A stretch of 64,000 nt of DNA from Hygrocybe punicea (taxonomy: Eukaryota > Basidiomycota > Agaricomycetes > Agaricales > Hygrophoraceae). The notes under the pieces were generated by a model that saw nothing but the letters and a program-made list of their open reading frames with translations, was not told the origin of the DNA and did no database searches. Shown here piece after piece: positions 22,547 to 32,442 of this stretch (position 1 is the stretch's first letter; each line of letters begins with the position of its first letter). The stretch spans positions 3,162,001 to 3,226,000 of the forward strand of contig OY744467.1 of assembly GCA_963556145.1 (NCBI GenBank), given 5' to 3'. Made by a program: the position numbers and the translations under genes.

Positions 22547-25500
22547 CTAATAAACGAGGTGATCGGGGTTTACGGGGTGATCGCGTGTGAAAGAAGAAGG
22601 AAGTAACGAAAAACGATGAGGAGTAGAAATGTCATAATCATGTGAAAGGGCGGCGGAGGGGATAGGTGATGGAAGGTGATAGTAATGTAAGGTAGGAAAA
22701 GCGTACGGACAAACTTTGACACGGGTGTTGAAGTCGGAATTGCCAATGCCTTTGACGTCGGCAATTAAGGCAGGGGCAATGATTGGGGGGGCGATTTCGA
22801 TGATGGCGGTGACGGCGTCGACGGGGGCGGTTTCGTAAAGATAGGCGTGAGTGATATTATTAGGAAAGATGTATTTTCGGAATTCGTGGTTTTTTGTACG
22901 ATTGGCGATGAGGGTGGCGTTTTTGGGATATATAGCAAGTAAAATGGAAGAAGAAGAAAAAGGGAGGATAACGGAAGGGGGAAGAGTAAAAAGGGAACGG
23001 AGAGATAAAGAGGATGGAGCTTTGGGATGTAATCTATGGAAGTCATTGACGAGATCTTGGCAGTATGTGGTTTCGGATGCCGGGATCCAGGAATCTTCGT
23101 CGCGGGGATAATCGAGCCAATGAACTAAGTAATATAATTTATTTCGGCGAATACGGGAGTCGAGAATATGTTCTATTTCGTAATGGTCATCATTGTCGAT
23201 GATTTCGGGGGGAGGTCGAAGATGGTATTTTTGTTGGATGGGAGAAGAAGGAGGTCGGAATGGGGAGAGGAGAGCGACGTTGAATATGGGGAAGATTTTC
23301 CAGGTTTTCGGTAATTTCAGTTTATACGATGAAGAACCGATTTTGTCGAGAACGGTAAACGGACCGAATTGCTGATTATCGAGCTTCTTGCTCGGTCGAT
23401 CTGTGGTTAAATTCTTTCCGTTTAGCCAGACTTTGTCACCAGGGGAAAAGACAATTTTCTTGACATGACTGTCATACTTATCCTTCATTGTTTGCTTCGT
23501 GACATCCGCTATTTCGCCGATCTTTTGTTGTATCGTTTTCATTCGTGTAATGAAATCATGAACGGCTTCGTTTGCGATGGGTGTGTGTATGTCAGGCACG
23601 AGGCCTGTCCACGGATGTTGTCCTTGTGTTGCAAAGAAGGGGGAAGTTTTGATGGCGGAAGATTCGCGATTGGCCAATGCAAATTCTGCGAGGGCAAGCC
23701 ATTCATGCCAATCGTCTTGTCGATAATTGGTGAAGAATCGAAGGAAAATTTCGAGTTCTTGGTTCATTCGTTCCGTTTGTCCATCAGCACGTGGATGATA
23801 TGCTGTCGTTGGGCGTCCTTTGATACCAATCAGGGAATATAATTCGGTGATGAACCGTGAGACGAAAACAGAACCGCGATCGGAGATGACAAAGCGTGGC
23901 ATGCCAAAACGCTTGAAGACATGATCACGGAATAGTCGTGCCCATCCTTCCGAAGTCAATGTCGTATTTGTGGCAATAAATATGGGATGTTTCGACCGCT
24001 TATCGACAACAACCAGAATGGCGTCAAAGCCATGTGACTCCGGTAGGGGACCAATCATGTCGACAGAAATTGTATGCCAGTTATAGGGTGGTACGTCATG
24101 TGGGAAAAGTTGTCCAAGTTGTTTTCCACGTCGTGGCTTATTCTGTTGACATCCCGTACAACCATTGATATAACGTTCCACATCTTCGCGTATAGTTGGC
24201 CATGTTGTTGTCCGTGAAATCAACTCGATTGTTTTATCACGGCCGGGATGACCGGCGGTGGGATTGTCATGATGGAGGGCAATAATGTTATCGTTCGTAG
24301 GAGAAGTATGCAATATTTGTCGGATTGCTTGTTCTGGTGGGATGAACAATGAGTTAGGAAGACCAATCATACCTTTATTGTCCATTTCTTTTGGCTTGTG
24401 ATCAACACGCCGGGAAAGGAGGTCGGCTTTTTTGTTTTGCGATCCTTTTCTATACAACAAGCGGAAATTGTAATCTTGCAGGAATGCAATCCATCGTGCT
24501 TGTCGCCTTGTGAGGTCTTGTGGTTTTCGGTAATATTCAAGATTTCGATGATCGGTGAAAACATCAACCTGTTCTTTTGCTCTGAGAAGGAAGTGACGCC
24601 ATTCTTCGAAACTTCGTATGATTGCGAGCAATTCCTTGTCGAAGACTTGATAGTTACGTTCTGCTGGTGACATTGTCGTCGACATATATGCGACAGGTCG
24701 AAAAAGCCCATTGGATTGTTCTTGTGACAAAATAGCACCTATGGCATAATCGGAGGCATCACATTCGATGATGAATTTCTTATCAGGTACAGGTAGGACA
24801 AGGATAGGATCGGTTGTGATGATTGTCTTCAATCGATCGAATGCGTTCTGTTGTTCTTCTGTCCAATCCCATTTTGCTTTTCCTGTTAACCTATGTAGAG
24901 GAGCAGCGATTTGGGAAAAGTTTTCGACGAAACGACGATAGAAATTCAGAAAACCGATAAACCGTTGTAATTCGGTGAGATTTGTAGGAACTGGCCAATC
25001 CGTAATTGCGTTGGTTTTAACGGGATCCATTTGGACTTGTCCTTCACCAACGATAAGGCCGAGATAATCGACTTTTGGTTTATCAAATGTACATTGCTTG
25101 GGTTTCAGGAATAAGTTGTTTTCCCGAAAGATCTTCAGGACTTGTTTCGTGCGTTGTTGATTTTCTTCCAGTGATTTTGAGAAGATCAAGATGTCATCCA
25201 TGTACACCAAAAGCCAGCCTTCGCGGATTTCATAACGAAAGACATGGTTCATCAGCCGTTGGAACGTTGGTGGTGAATTCTTCAACCCGAAGAACATCAC
25301 AGTTGGTTCAAAAAGACCTTTCGGGGTTAGGAAAGCAGCTTTGTGCTCATCGCCTTCTTTGATCCGAACATTATTGAAACCCCACCGAACATCGAGTTTT
25401 GTGAAGAATTTTGCTTCAGCAAGTTGATTGATGATGTCATTGATCAATGGTAATGGATACTTGTCATCGACCGTCCATGAATTTAACCAGCGGTAGTCCT

Positions 25501-26584
25501 GTATTGGTCGTCGTTCGGCAGCGTCCTTCTTCGATACAAAGAAGAAAGGGGATGCATAAGGTGATTTCGACGGTCGAATTCGTCCTGTTTTGAGATTGTC
25601 ATCGAGAAACTTGTCGAGGTCTTGTTTTTCGATGGGAGACAACGGATATAGCTTGCAGTCGTCGTGGTCTGGTGCATCCGGCTTCAGGGTAATTGCATGA
25701 TCCCAAGGTTTCCGTGCTGGTAACTCATCAAAACCAGAGGGTTCGAAGACATCGCGATATTCATGATACGTTTCGGGGACTAGTTCTTCGAACGATTTCT
25801 CTTTCTGTTGTTTCTGTGCGTTAATCGCGAGTTCTGTTGACTTGGTCATGAATGAACAAAAATGCGCTGGGCTCATCGTTTCTTCCATCACTTGATCGAA
25901 CCAAAGTGGTCGTTCCCAGACCACAGTATTGAATTCGGTTGACCGTATCGTTGATGGTTTGCCACAACCCGAAAGACATCGCGAGAACTTGACCTCGTTT
26001 TCGCGCCAATCAATTTCTGGGTTATGTTTTTTGAGCCAGTCGTATCCGAGGAAGATGTCCATTTTCGCTAACGTTGTTACCGCGAAACGAAGTAATTCTT
26101 GATGATCCCCAAGTCGCATTTGCAACTCGCAATATTCAGTGATCTGTCCTGTTTTCGGTTGTGTCCCATCGCTCATATACGAATTAAACGGGTTTACGTA
26201 TGGCTTCGTGGGAATGTTATGTGCTTTAACGTAGCCGATATCGATTGCACAGATCGTACAACCACAATCGATCAAACCGGTCATGGGATATTGACGACCA
26301 TCTTGAGTGACCGAGACGAAACCATGAACGAGTAACGCCATACGGAGTTCAGAATCTTTCTGTGTTACTGCTCGTATTGGTTCAAGAGTTCGTGGTTCTT
26401 GTGGCGAATCCTGAGGCATGTTTTGTACCAACCATTGAACTGCTTCGTCAATTGAACGACGATTGAGAGAAAGCACCAGACCCGGTGAAATCTTCTCGGT
26501 CCATCGACCGTATACATCATAATCAAGCAGGAGGTCGAGGGCAAAACCCATTGTGGTCGATCGGATAGCCACAATCGTTTCCAT
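22547..26584 (-). CDS. Pol polyprotein: protease, RT, RNase H, integrase, chromodomain, ASCH-like tail (1345 aa)
   Basis: The frame is open from 26832, where it overlaps the end of gag; the first ATG is 26584. Protease region: LIDCGCTICAID, with D106-C107-G108 where D-T/S-G is usual. RT: LDVRWGFNNVRI and YMDD at 461-464. RNase H: ECDASDYAIG, KELLAI and FTDHRN. Integrase: an HHCC finger and D842, D902 and E938, spaced as D-D-35-E. The chromodomain at about 1135-1185 (YEIEHILDSRI...YLVHWLDY) marks a chromovirus and would steer integration to modified histones. Residues about 1212-1305 (LLAIYPKNATLI...NHEFRKY...AYLYETAP...GIGNSDF) resemble an ASCH/PUA-like RNA-binding domain. Pol is probably made by -1 frameshifting from gag. 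Apart from the odd protease site it looks intact. Confidence 0.93.
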   Translation of the reverse strand: METIVAIRSTTMGFALDLLLDYDVYGRWTEKISPGLVLSLNRRSIDEAVQWLVQNMPQDSPQEPRTLEPIRAVTQKDSELRMALLVHGFVSVTQDGRQYPMTGLIDCGCTICAIDIGYVKAHNIPTKPYVNPFNSYMSDGTQPKTGQITEYCELQMRLGDHQELLRFAVTTLAKMDIFLGYDWLKKHNPEIDWRENEVKFSRCLSGCGKPSTIRSTEFNTVVWERPLWFDQVMEETMSPAHFCSFMTKSTELAINAQKQQKEKSFEELVPETYHEYRDVFEPSGFDELPARKPWDHAITLKPDAPDHDDCKLYPLSPIEKQDLDKFLDDNLKTGRIRPSKSPYASPFFFVSKKDAAERRPIQDYRWLNSWTVDDKYPLPLINDIINQLAEAKFFTKLDVRWGFNNVRIKEGDEHKAAFLTPKGLFEPTVMFFGLKNSPPTFQRLMNHVFRYEIREGWLLVYMDDILIFSKSLEENQQRTKQVLKIFRENNLFLKPKQCTFDKPKVDYLGLIVGEGQVQMDPVKTNAITDWPVPTNLTELQRFIGFLNFYRRFVENFSQIAAPLHRLTGKAKWDWTEEQQNAFDRLKTIITTDPILVLPVPDKKFIIECDASDYAIGAILSQEQSNGLFRPVAYMSTTMSPAERNYQVFDKELLAIIRSFEEWRHFLLRAKEQVDVFTDHRNLEYYRKPQDLTRRQARWIAFLQDYNFRLLYRKGSQNKKADLLSRRVDHKPKEMDNKGMIGLPNSLFIPPEQAIRQILHTSPTNDNIIALHHDNPTAGHPGRDKTIELISRTTTWPTIREDVERYINGCTGCQQNKPRRGKQLGQLFPHDVPPYNWHTISVDMIGPLPESHGFDAILVVVDKRSKHPIFIATNTTLTSEGWARLFRDHVFKRFGMPRFVISDRGSVFVSRFITELYSLIGIKGRPTTAYHPRADGQTERMNQELEIFLRFFTNYRQDDWHEWLALAEFALANRESSAIKTSPFFATQGQHPWTGLVPDIHTPIANEAVHDFITRMKTIQQKIGEIADVTKQTMKDKYDSHVKKIVFSPGDKVWLNGKNLTTDRPSKKLDNQQFGPFTVLDKIGSSSYKLKLPKTWKIFPIFNVALLSPFRPPSSPIQQKYHLRPPPEIIDNDDHYEIEHILDSRIRRNKLYYLVHWLDYPRDEDSWIPASETTYCQDLVNDFHRLHPKAPSSLSLRSLFTLPPSVILPFSSSSILLAIYPKNATLIANRTKNHEFRKYIFPNNITHAYLYETAPVDAVTAIIEIAPPIIAPALIADVKGIGNSDFNTRVKVCPYAFPTLHYYHLPSPIPSAALSHDYDISTPHRFSLLPSSFTRDHPVNPDHLVY

Positions 26585-26829
26585 GGCATTGAATTCAGAT
26601 TCGACCGTTGTTTTCTTCTTTGTTGTTTTGTCTTCATCAGCTGTAACATGGGTATCTCGCCACGTGTTACTTTCCTGTTTCGGCCTTGTTTCTGGTTGTT
26701 CTTTCGGTTGTTGTCTCAGGTCATTGCGGAGGTCTTTGAGTTTAGAAAATACACCATTAAATTGTTTGCATACGTGTACATCTTTCTCGAGTTGTGCGAT
26801 CGTGGCCTCCTGTGCTTCACGTCGCTTCC

Positions 26830-27757
26830 TTAAAAACCCTCTTGCTTCAACTTCATCGCTGCCAACTCATCCATCAATGCGGCAATCCGAGCGTCTTTGC
26901 CATCATCTTGTTGTTGTCTCGGAGTTTGTTGAACGGTTTCCATAGAACGAATCTGTTGCCGTCCTTGTTGTTCCGGACAGTTGCGCGAGATATGTCCGGG
27001 TTGTCGACATTTAAAACAGATTCCTTTTTTCATGAAATCCAACCGTTGTTCGTCCGTCAAACGAGTAAACGTTTGCTGTCGAGGTGGCGTTCGTCGTGTA
27101 TCGACGTCCATCAGGACAGATTCCGACTGCGGACGAGATGTTGATGTTTGTTGTGGTCGGGGAGTTGTCGATGTGGTTGCTGTGTTTGGGTTGTATCGTG
27201 TTTTTACGGGTGAGTTCATGGATCGTATCTGATCCTGACGGCGTCGCCATTGTTGGTCCAATCGAACCGTCTGCGTACGCCATTCTTCGATGGTGGTTGG
27301 GATCTTCATACCGGTATAGATCTGGTCGATCAGTGGTTTGTTCATATGCAGTTCGACGAGTTGAATGAGATAACTGTCGTTCATGATTTCGCCGAGTCCA
27401 GCGATGCGTCGGAGAGTGTCAAACTCAATCCAAAACTCATCGGCTGTCATTTTTCCTTGGCGCAGGTCGTTCAACTTTGTCAATGCGTCTTTCTTCTGAT
27501 CCGGTTTCTCGAAGTGCCGTTTGAATTCCTTGGTAAAGTCCTCCAGGGATCCGAAGTTGATGGGGGAGTGCTGTAGGGCAATGTCGACGTACTCGTCTGC
27601 CCATCGTCCAGCGAGTCCGCCTTGCAGGTACGAGAGGATAAAAAGGATTTGTTTTTCTTCACTATCGAATGCAGCTCTGTTTGCACGGATGTAGATGAAG
27701 GCACTGCGAAAGAATGTTTTGAATCCTTCTTTACTCCCATCGTACTTAGTTGCGGAG
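26830..27757 (-). CDS. Gag capsid-nucleocapsid frame of the chromovirus
   Basis: The frame reads ATKYDGSKEGFKTFFRSAFI from about 27757. It continues with LSYLQGGLAGRW and LEDFTKEFKRHF (Retrotrans_gag-like), then DLRQGKMTADEFWIEF. A CCHC knuckle CFKCRQPGHISRNC lies near 26995-27036. It ends at TAA 26830-26832. No ATG precedes the capsid part in this frame. The acidic N-terminus (27750-27983) is one frame off, so a -1 shift, a small intron or an indel lies near 27750. Product: particle protein. The C-terminus has Gln- and Arg-rich linkers. Confidence 0.85.
26833..26839 (-). promoter_or_regulatory. Candidate -1 ribosomal frameshift site G GGT TTT
   Basis: On the minus strand gag ends ...GAG GGT TTT TAA. 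The seven bases GGGTTTT fit the X XXY YYZ slippery pattern in the gag frame, directly before the stop. A -1 slip gives ...TTA AGG AAG CGA, which is exactly the open pol frame. I did not establish a downstream pseudoknot. Confidence 0.6.
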
Positions 27758-27983
27758 CAATATGAGATTTTGGAGGCGACGGGGCTGCGGGTGCAACAGT
27801 GGTGGTGTCTTGGGTTTCGTGGTTCTCTTCGGTGTCTGACATTCTGGTTTGGGTTTGGAATTGAGATTGATGGTGAGAAGCAGTTGTTGGAGGAGGAAAT
27901 GATGACGAGGGGAAAGGCACGGTTCGGACACTAGTCTGTGTTGCGACGTATTGGTCGAAGTCGTCGTCAGAGGAATCTGACAT
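27750..27983 (-). CDS. Probable Gag N-terminal segment, different frame from the capsid part
   Basis: ATG 27983 opens MSDSSDDDFDQYVATQ... and runs through a Pro/Thr-rich stretch to about 27750. There the capsid homology continues in the -1 frame. The rest of this frame (to 27480) is a shadow of gag. Acidic, disordered Gag starts are usual in fungal chromoviruses. Because the LTRs are almost identical, the frame break is either very recent or has a function. Confidence 0.55.
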
Positions 27984-28094
27984 TTCGGGTGCGAGATGAT
28001 ATTCGTCGTCTCGTTCTGAATCTGGAGTTCGGTATCGTCGGGGTTCCAGGATGTCTTGGTTTATTGTCGAGAGAGTAGAGAAAGTTTAGTATTA

Positions 28095-28660
28095 TGTTAC
28101 GGATCGCTGTTCTTATAGTGGCGAACTCCGGCAACAATAAACCAAACGAGGATGTGTTTATAGAAGAAAGCAAGTACAAACGGATAGAGGAGGAGAGGTA
28201 TCTGGTTTTCGTGGTAGCGATCGGGGGAAGAGTAGCTATACTAAACTTAAGGATACTGACTATGAATGTCAATGATTATATACTGGTGAACAACTTCAGG
28301 GTCGGCTTCTTCGTCATGCGTGGTTGCGTGGAGGATAAGCTCCGGGATGAATGGTGTCTTGCTTGGCTTCGTGGTCTATACGTTTTGGGGTGCCAACGAG
28401 GTGGCCAACGGCTGTGTTGCAGGTCCGGTGTCAGCAGACAGCTGATCCGATGATTGTGTTGTGCGGTATTATTGAGTGCTTGAATCAACGTGTATGATGT
28501 ATCGGCGGTGATCGGTTGATGAGGGTAATCATGAGGATTGGGATACCGTCGTTGGTTGTCTTCGACGATGTTCCGGACCCAGGTTATGATATTGTCTTGT
28601 GACGTCGAGTCAGGGACGTCAGGGTCGGAAGCGGGGGTTAAATCGGGGTAAAACGTAACA
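28095..28660 (-). repeat. 5' LTR of the chromovirus
   Basis: 566 bp, same ends as the 3' LTR, followed on the right by the TSD TAAGA (28661-28665). Promoter and polyadenylation signals are those of the 3' copy. Confidence 0.93.
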
Positions 28661-28692
28661 TAAGAACAATTCTTCCATAAATGGAAGAACTC

Positions 28693-28876
28693 GTAATCAT
28701 GTTTATCCCACCAAATGGCAGGTCATGAATGTTTGTTGCTTTAGCAAGTTTGGCACTGATCTTATACAAGTCATGACAAGATATCATTGAAACTTCATCA
28801 ATGAATATGTAGTCAACTCCTTCTAATCTGGCCTTCAGCTGAGCAATGTTGGTGGCTTCATTTTTGCCAGATGAGT
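28693..28876 (-). pseudogene. Helitron B helicase fragment with Walker B
   Basis: On the minus strand: SGKNEATNIAQLKARLEGVDYIFIDEVSMISCHDLYKIS..., broken off in ...DLPFGGINMI at the end of element D1. IDEVSM is SF1 helicase motif II. This is the piece that directly precedes FAGDF at 14206 on the same strand. The Walker A part upstream is missing. Confidence 0.8.
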
Positions 28877-30063
28877 TTTATGAGTTCTTTTAATTTATTA
28901 AAAGACTCGTTCTTTATCAGACCTGGTTCAGTGGGGGTTCATAATTAATTAATAAAGTTGATCGCATATAGAGAACTTTTTTTTTAGGCAAGAGGTATGA
29001 TTCTACTTCTGATACTGGAAAATAAGATGCAGTTGGGGCCATGTGTGGACAAGCTTACATAAGCATCCAAATATGGGTTGTCTCAGACAATACAAACTAC
29101 CTTCTAATTATATTCAAAATATTCATACTGACTTCATTTCTTCTCAGAATCAGCTGAAATTTGAACTGCTGACTAAGATAACCATTTCGGGCAAGGTGTG
29201 ACAGTCACATGTGACCGATCTAACTAGATCAGCTAATCTTTGATATTATATACTAAATTTTTTTCTGATCATAATGGTGACAGTCACATGTGACCAGTCT
29301 AATCATATAAGGCAATTTTACACAAAGTTTGCTAAATTTTATATTGATCACCATAACATTCATTGCCAAATATCATTATATAACACAATAGTACATAGTT
29401 TATCATATGTTTTGGTCCTTATAGTCTCATTTACGCTTTAGTAAACAAATACAAATAGATCTAAACAAAGACAAATAATATGCTCTCTTATGAATATTAT
29501 GACTGGACATTTATAAGTGATATTACAACTTGGCCACATGACAAACAAATACAAATAAATAAACCCAATATAGTTAGATCACTTTGTATTTCAATTTTGG
29601 TTTCAGTCAAGTTTCTTATATAATCATGATTATGTAATCATTAGTCAGATCACCATTTGAACCCAGACTTTGAACCTTATTGCGCTTTTGCTTCTGGAAC
29701 CTAAACCACCACCTTCCCCATTTGGTGTGTTAAGTCTGTGTTTTTTAACCTTTTTAGCTCGTTTAAGCTCAGTTTTTCATATTTAGACTCCGAAAAAATG
29801 TTTTCTGGATCAGGTGATGTCCCCGCACCATTCAGGGACTGAGGCTGACATAAGTTTTCCTTTTTTAGACATAAAACTCAAAAATTCTTTCGATTTTTGT
29901 GCTTTTTATTTCCTGTGGCTCTGTTTTATTTCCTGGACCATTGGTAATGTCTTCAATTTGTATATCTTGTTGTTTGTTACAGCTGTTTTCATCAAGATGT
30001 GGAAAAGTTGAAAAAAGATTTGAGGTGTAAAAATTTTGGACTTGGTGAAATTTCTCTTGTATC
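28877..30063. other. Insertion between helicase pieces; no gene
   Basis: It starts with a palindromic stretch CTTTTAATTTATTAAAAG (about 28890). It contains a second copy of the AT-rich repeat (29103-29350) with an undivided CTAATTAT at 29103-29110, which is the empty site for hAT copy 2. From 29400 on it is AT-rich with only short frames. The helicase Walker A region that should lie here is absent. Confidence 0.5.
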
Positions 30064-30561
30064 TCATGGAATACTGCATGGATTGAGATGGTTCACTGCT
30101 ATATTGCCTTCTGGACAATCATTTAACCAACCAACATTTCTAACAACATTTTCTATAGATTCCATTTGTGCTTTGATCAATCTGCCATGACTTCCAAGGT
30201 CAGTGTATTTGTTTAGATGATATTCTCCATCTTGACCATCTGCTGCATAATCTATGTCTTCACCATTTTGACTGTAGTCATCATCGAGATGTGATATCAT
30301 GTCTCCAGTCATAAACTGTGGGCATGTGCCATCTGATAACATTTCACCCTTTTTAAGTTGTGCTGAAAAGTCATCCCTGGCATCATTACATTCATGTCTC
30401 AAATTGAAATGATCCATGATTTGTATCTGTTTTTTTGTAAATTCATGAGCATCAAATGCTTCATCCTAAGATTGGTCCCCTAATTTCAAGTCATGACCAG
30501 ATCTCCATGGTTTGAACAAGGTTAACATGGTTGTACAATAATATTCTTTATCTCCTCTGTC
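30064..30561 (-). pseudogene. Helitron B helicase N-terminal piece
   Basis: From the solo LTR leftwards: DRGDKEYYCTTMLTLFKPWRSG, then a TAG where Trp is expected (…LKLGDQS*DEAF…). It continues DEAFDAHEFTKKQIQIMDHFNLRHECNDARDDFSAQLKKG. These are typical sequences preceding the helicase motifs of fungal Helitrons. Homology fades at about 30064 (…CSIP). The upstream partner (…YHLVPNFIGGSLPRR) lies right of the LTR at about 32443-32485. Confidence 0.82.
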
Positions 30562-30565
30562 ACGT

Positions 30566-32438
30566 TGTCATGATCCAAACAGGATTCGGATCAAAGCATA
30601 GTAATATGTTGTCACTAGTCACCATCCCTACAGCACACATCACATTACAAGGACCATTCATACTGGAATGCCTCCATCTGCATATGGAATAGAAAGGAAT
30701 ATTCTTATCTGCACATAGGACATACATGAAACCCTTATCTATACAAGGGACATGCAAGGAAACCCTTATCTACAGAAGGGACATGCAAGAAAACCCTTAT
30801 CTATGCAGAGGAAATGAAGGAATACCCTTATCTTAACTGATAAGGCCCCCAAAACATCTTATCAGAGGCCAAAGAAGCACAAGAAGCACAGCCACATCCT
30901 TATCTCCAATCATAGAGATAACACATGCCACCCATCATTCCCTGATCAAGAAGCACATCACATTTCATATCAATTGATCAAATACAGCCCAGCCCTGATC
31001 TTATCTTTTTCTTAACTGATAAGGATACACACATGGCATGGCATCAATTGATCAAGAAGCACAGCCTCAGGAAGATGATTCTAGAAGCACACCCTGGCAC
31101 AGTCCTTGCCTCTGATTCACACACCCAAGATTAGACCAGTGGCATGACTCACTCCCATCAAATGTGACTCATTGGTCTATCCATGACAAATTATGACCCT
31201 TATGACATACTCATGACCCCCCATGACTCATTATGACCACCCATGACTAATTATGACTATTTCTGACTCATTATGCCCCCTCCTTTGATTATAATACCTA
31301 TGTGACTCATTAATTGACTCTGTATGAGTCACAAACCCATGCCTTCCTTTCTTATGACTCCTTGTGAGTCATAACCCCCCCATGCCTTTCATCATTATGA
31401 CTCCTTATGAGTCATAAACCTATGCCTCTTCTCTATATGACTCCCTATGAGTCATATCCTATGCTCTCCATTTCATATACCATTCTATGACTCAGTATGA
31501 CTCCTGCTGTAGAATAGGTATATATAGAGCCCAGTTTCTGCTGGAGATGGCCCAGTCACCTAATCTGACAGGCCCAGTCACAGGACAGTCCCTCTCCCAG
31601 ATTCTGATTCACCCCATCTGTATTTGTTTTGTATTACCTACTTTGGTAGTAGCTAGTACCCAAATACCAATTGCAGTTCAAGTCATCATTCATTTGTTTA
31701 AGGATATCAATCTCAGATATATTGATACTCCCTCATTACTTGTTTGATATATATTCTTTGTGTTCTGTCACGTAGTACAGTCACATTCATCTTCTTTCAA
31801 GTTCTATTGATCATCACCAAAGATATCCCAGTACTTTATTCTGCACTAGTAGCCAATGTGCGTTTGAAGCTTCGGAATAAAGTCCAATATCTTGATCATC
31901 AATCCTACTTGCCTATTGTTCAGTTCATTCATTCTGTACATAGTATTTCGTCACACCTCCCTTTGTTTGACATCTACTGTTACACTCGCCCATCGCCCAT
32001 CGTCTATCATCTATCGTCCATCATCTATCGCTCATCTCTGTTGTACCTCTGCTCATTGTATACTTGCTACTTGTATACTTGACTGTTGTACACTCGTTCA
32101 TCTTACACTGTTCATACTTGCTTGAGTTATTATCCGCTTATACTCTTGCATACCTCTTGTCACTTAAAGTCTTTACCTTCAGTAGGGAAGACCTCACTGT
32201 TCACTCATCCTCTATAAGTCATACATCTGACTTATATTATTGTCAAGTATTTGTTGTATCCCTCAAAGCTAACCTTTGATAGGATTCACACCACAATCCA
32301 ACCACCCAACAGGAATAACCCAGAGTTATTAAAGAGCTAAATCCTTGATCCCAAAGGACAACAAGGTAATTTCCCGATCAACGACGCACTCCGGAAACCC
32401 TTGGTGTGGATTTGTTCAAACACTTCCCACGCAAAACA
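30566..32438 (+). mobile_element. Solo LTR, 1873 bp, TSD ACGT
   Basis: Starts TGTCATGATCC, ends CACGCAAAACA. The 4-bp duplication ACGT is at 30562-30565 and 32439-32442. Removing it rejoins the conserved Helitron sequence SLPRR|DRGDKEYYC, which confirms both ends. It contains a TATA box (about 31517-31526), an AATAAA signal (31876-31881) and an R/U5 stretch shared with the LTR at 3124-4527. A lone LTR arises by recombination between the two LTRs of a full element. No coding sequence is present. Confidence 0.92.
31143..31530 (+). promoter_or_regulatory. U3 enhancer-like cluster of TGASTCA sites before a TATA box
   Basis: Between 31143 and 31500 I count about ten TGACTCA/TGAGTCA heptamers and several more TGACTC cores, often in pairs such as ATGACTCCTTATGAGTCAT. 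They end just before TATATATA at about 31518. TGASTCA is the Gcn4/Jun-type bZIP site. The position in the LTR U3 fits promoter enhancers. Confidence 0.65.
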
Positions 32439-32442
32439 ACGT

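Larger units (their letters stand above)
21519..28660 (-). mobile_element. Complete Ty3-type chromovirus, 7.1 kb, 5-bp TSD TAAGA
   Basis: Two 566-bp LTRs (TGTTACGG...CGTAACA) flank gag and pol read on the minus strand. The target duplication TAAGA is at 21514-21518 and 28661-28665. The LTRs differ at about three sites that I can see (such as 21773 c versus t), so insertion is recent. It landed in the 3' tail of D1 only a few bases before the terminal hairpin. Order: 5' LTR (28660-28095), gag, pol with chromodomain, an extra 3' ORF, 3' LTR (22084-21519). A G-rich polypurine-like tract (CCGGGGGTAT on the minus strand) sits next to the 3' LTR. I see no standard tRNA primer site after the 5' LTR; self-priming is possible. 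Confidence 0.93.
20386..28692 (+). mobile_element. Hairpin-ended repeat element D1, tail split by palindrome P2 and a chromovirus
   Basis: The 3' tail begins near 20386 ('gtgactgactgtgacaa...'). It is interrupted at 20631-21468 by P2 and at 21519-28660 by the LTR element, and ends at 28666-28692. The last pieces, once the nested elements are mentally removed, match copies D2 (50141-50487) and D3 (57440-57793): a (TTAA)n tract, 'tatatcctggact' and the perfect hairpin TTCTTCCATAAATGGAAGAA (28670-28689), then CTCGTAAT. A hairpin a few bases before the end and no target duplication suggest a non-autonomous Helitron-like element; the 5' end is undefined. It lies in the Helitron B helicase. Confidence 0.6.

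Noticed and set aside
28094..28453. 119-aa plus ORF duplicated at 21488-21877
   Set aside because: Lies within both LTRs, antisense to the element.
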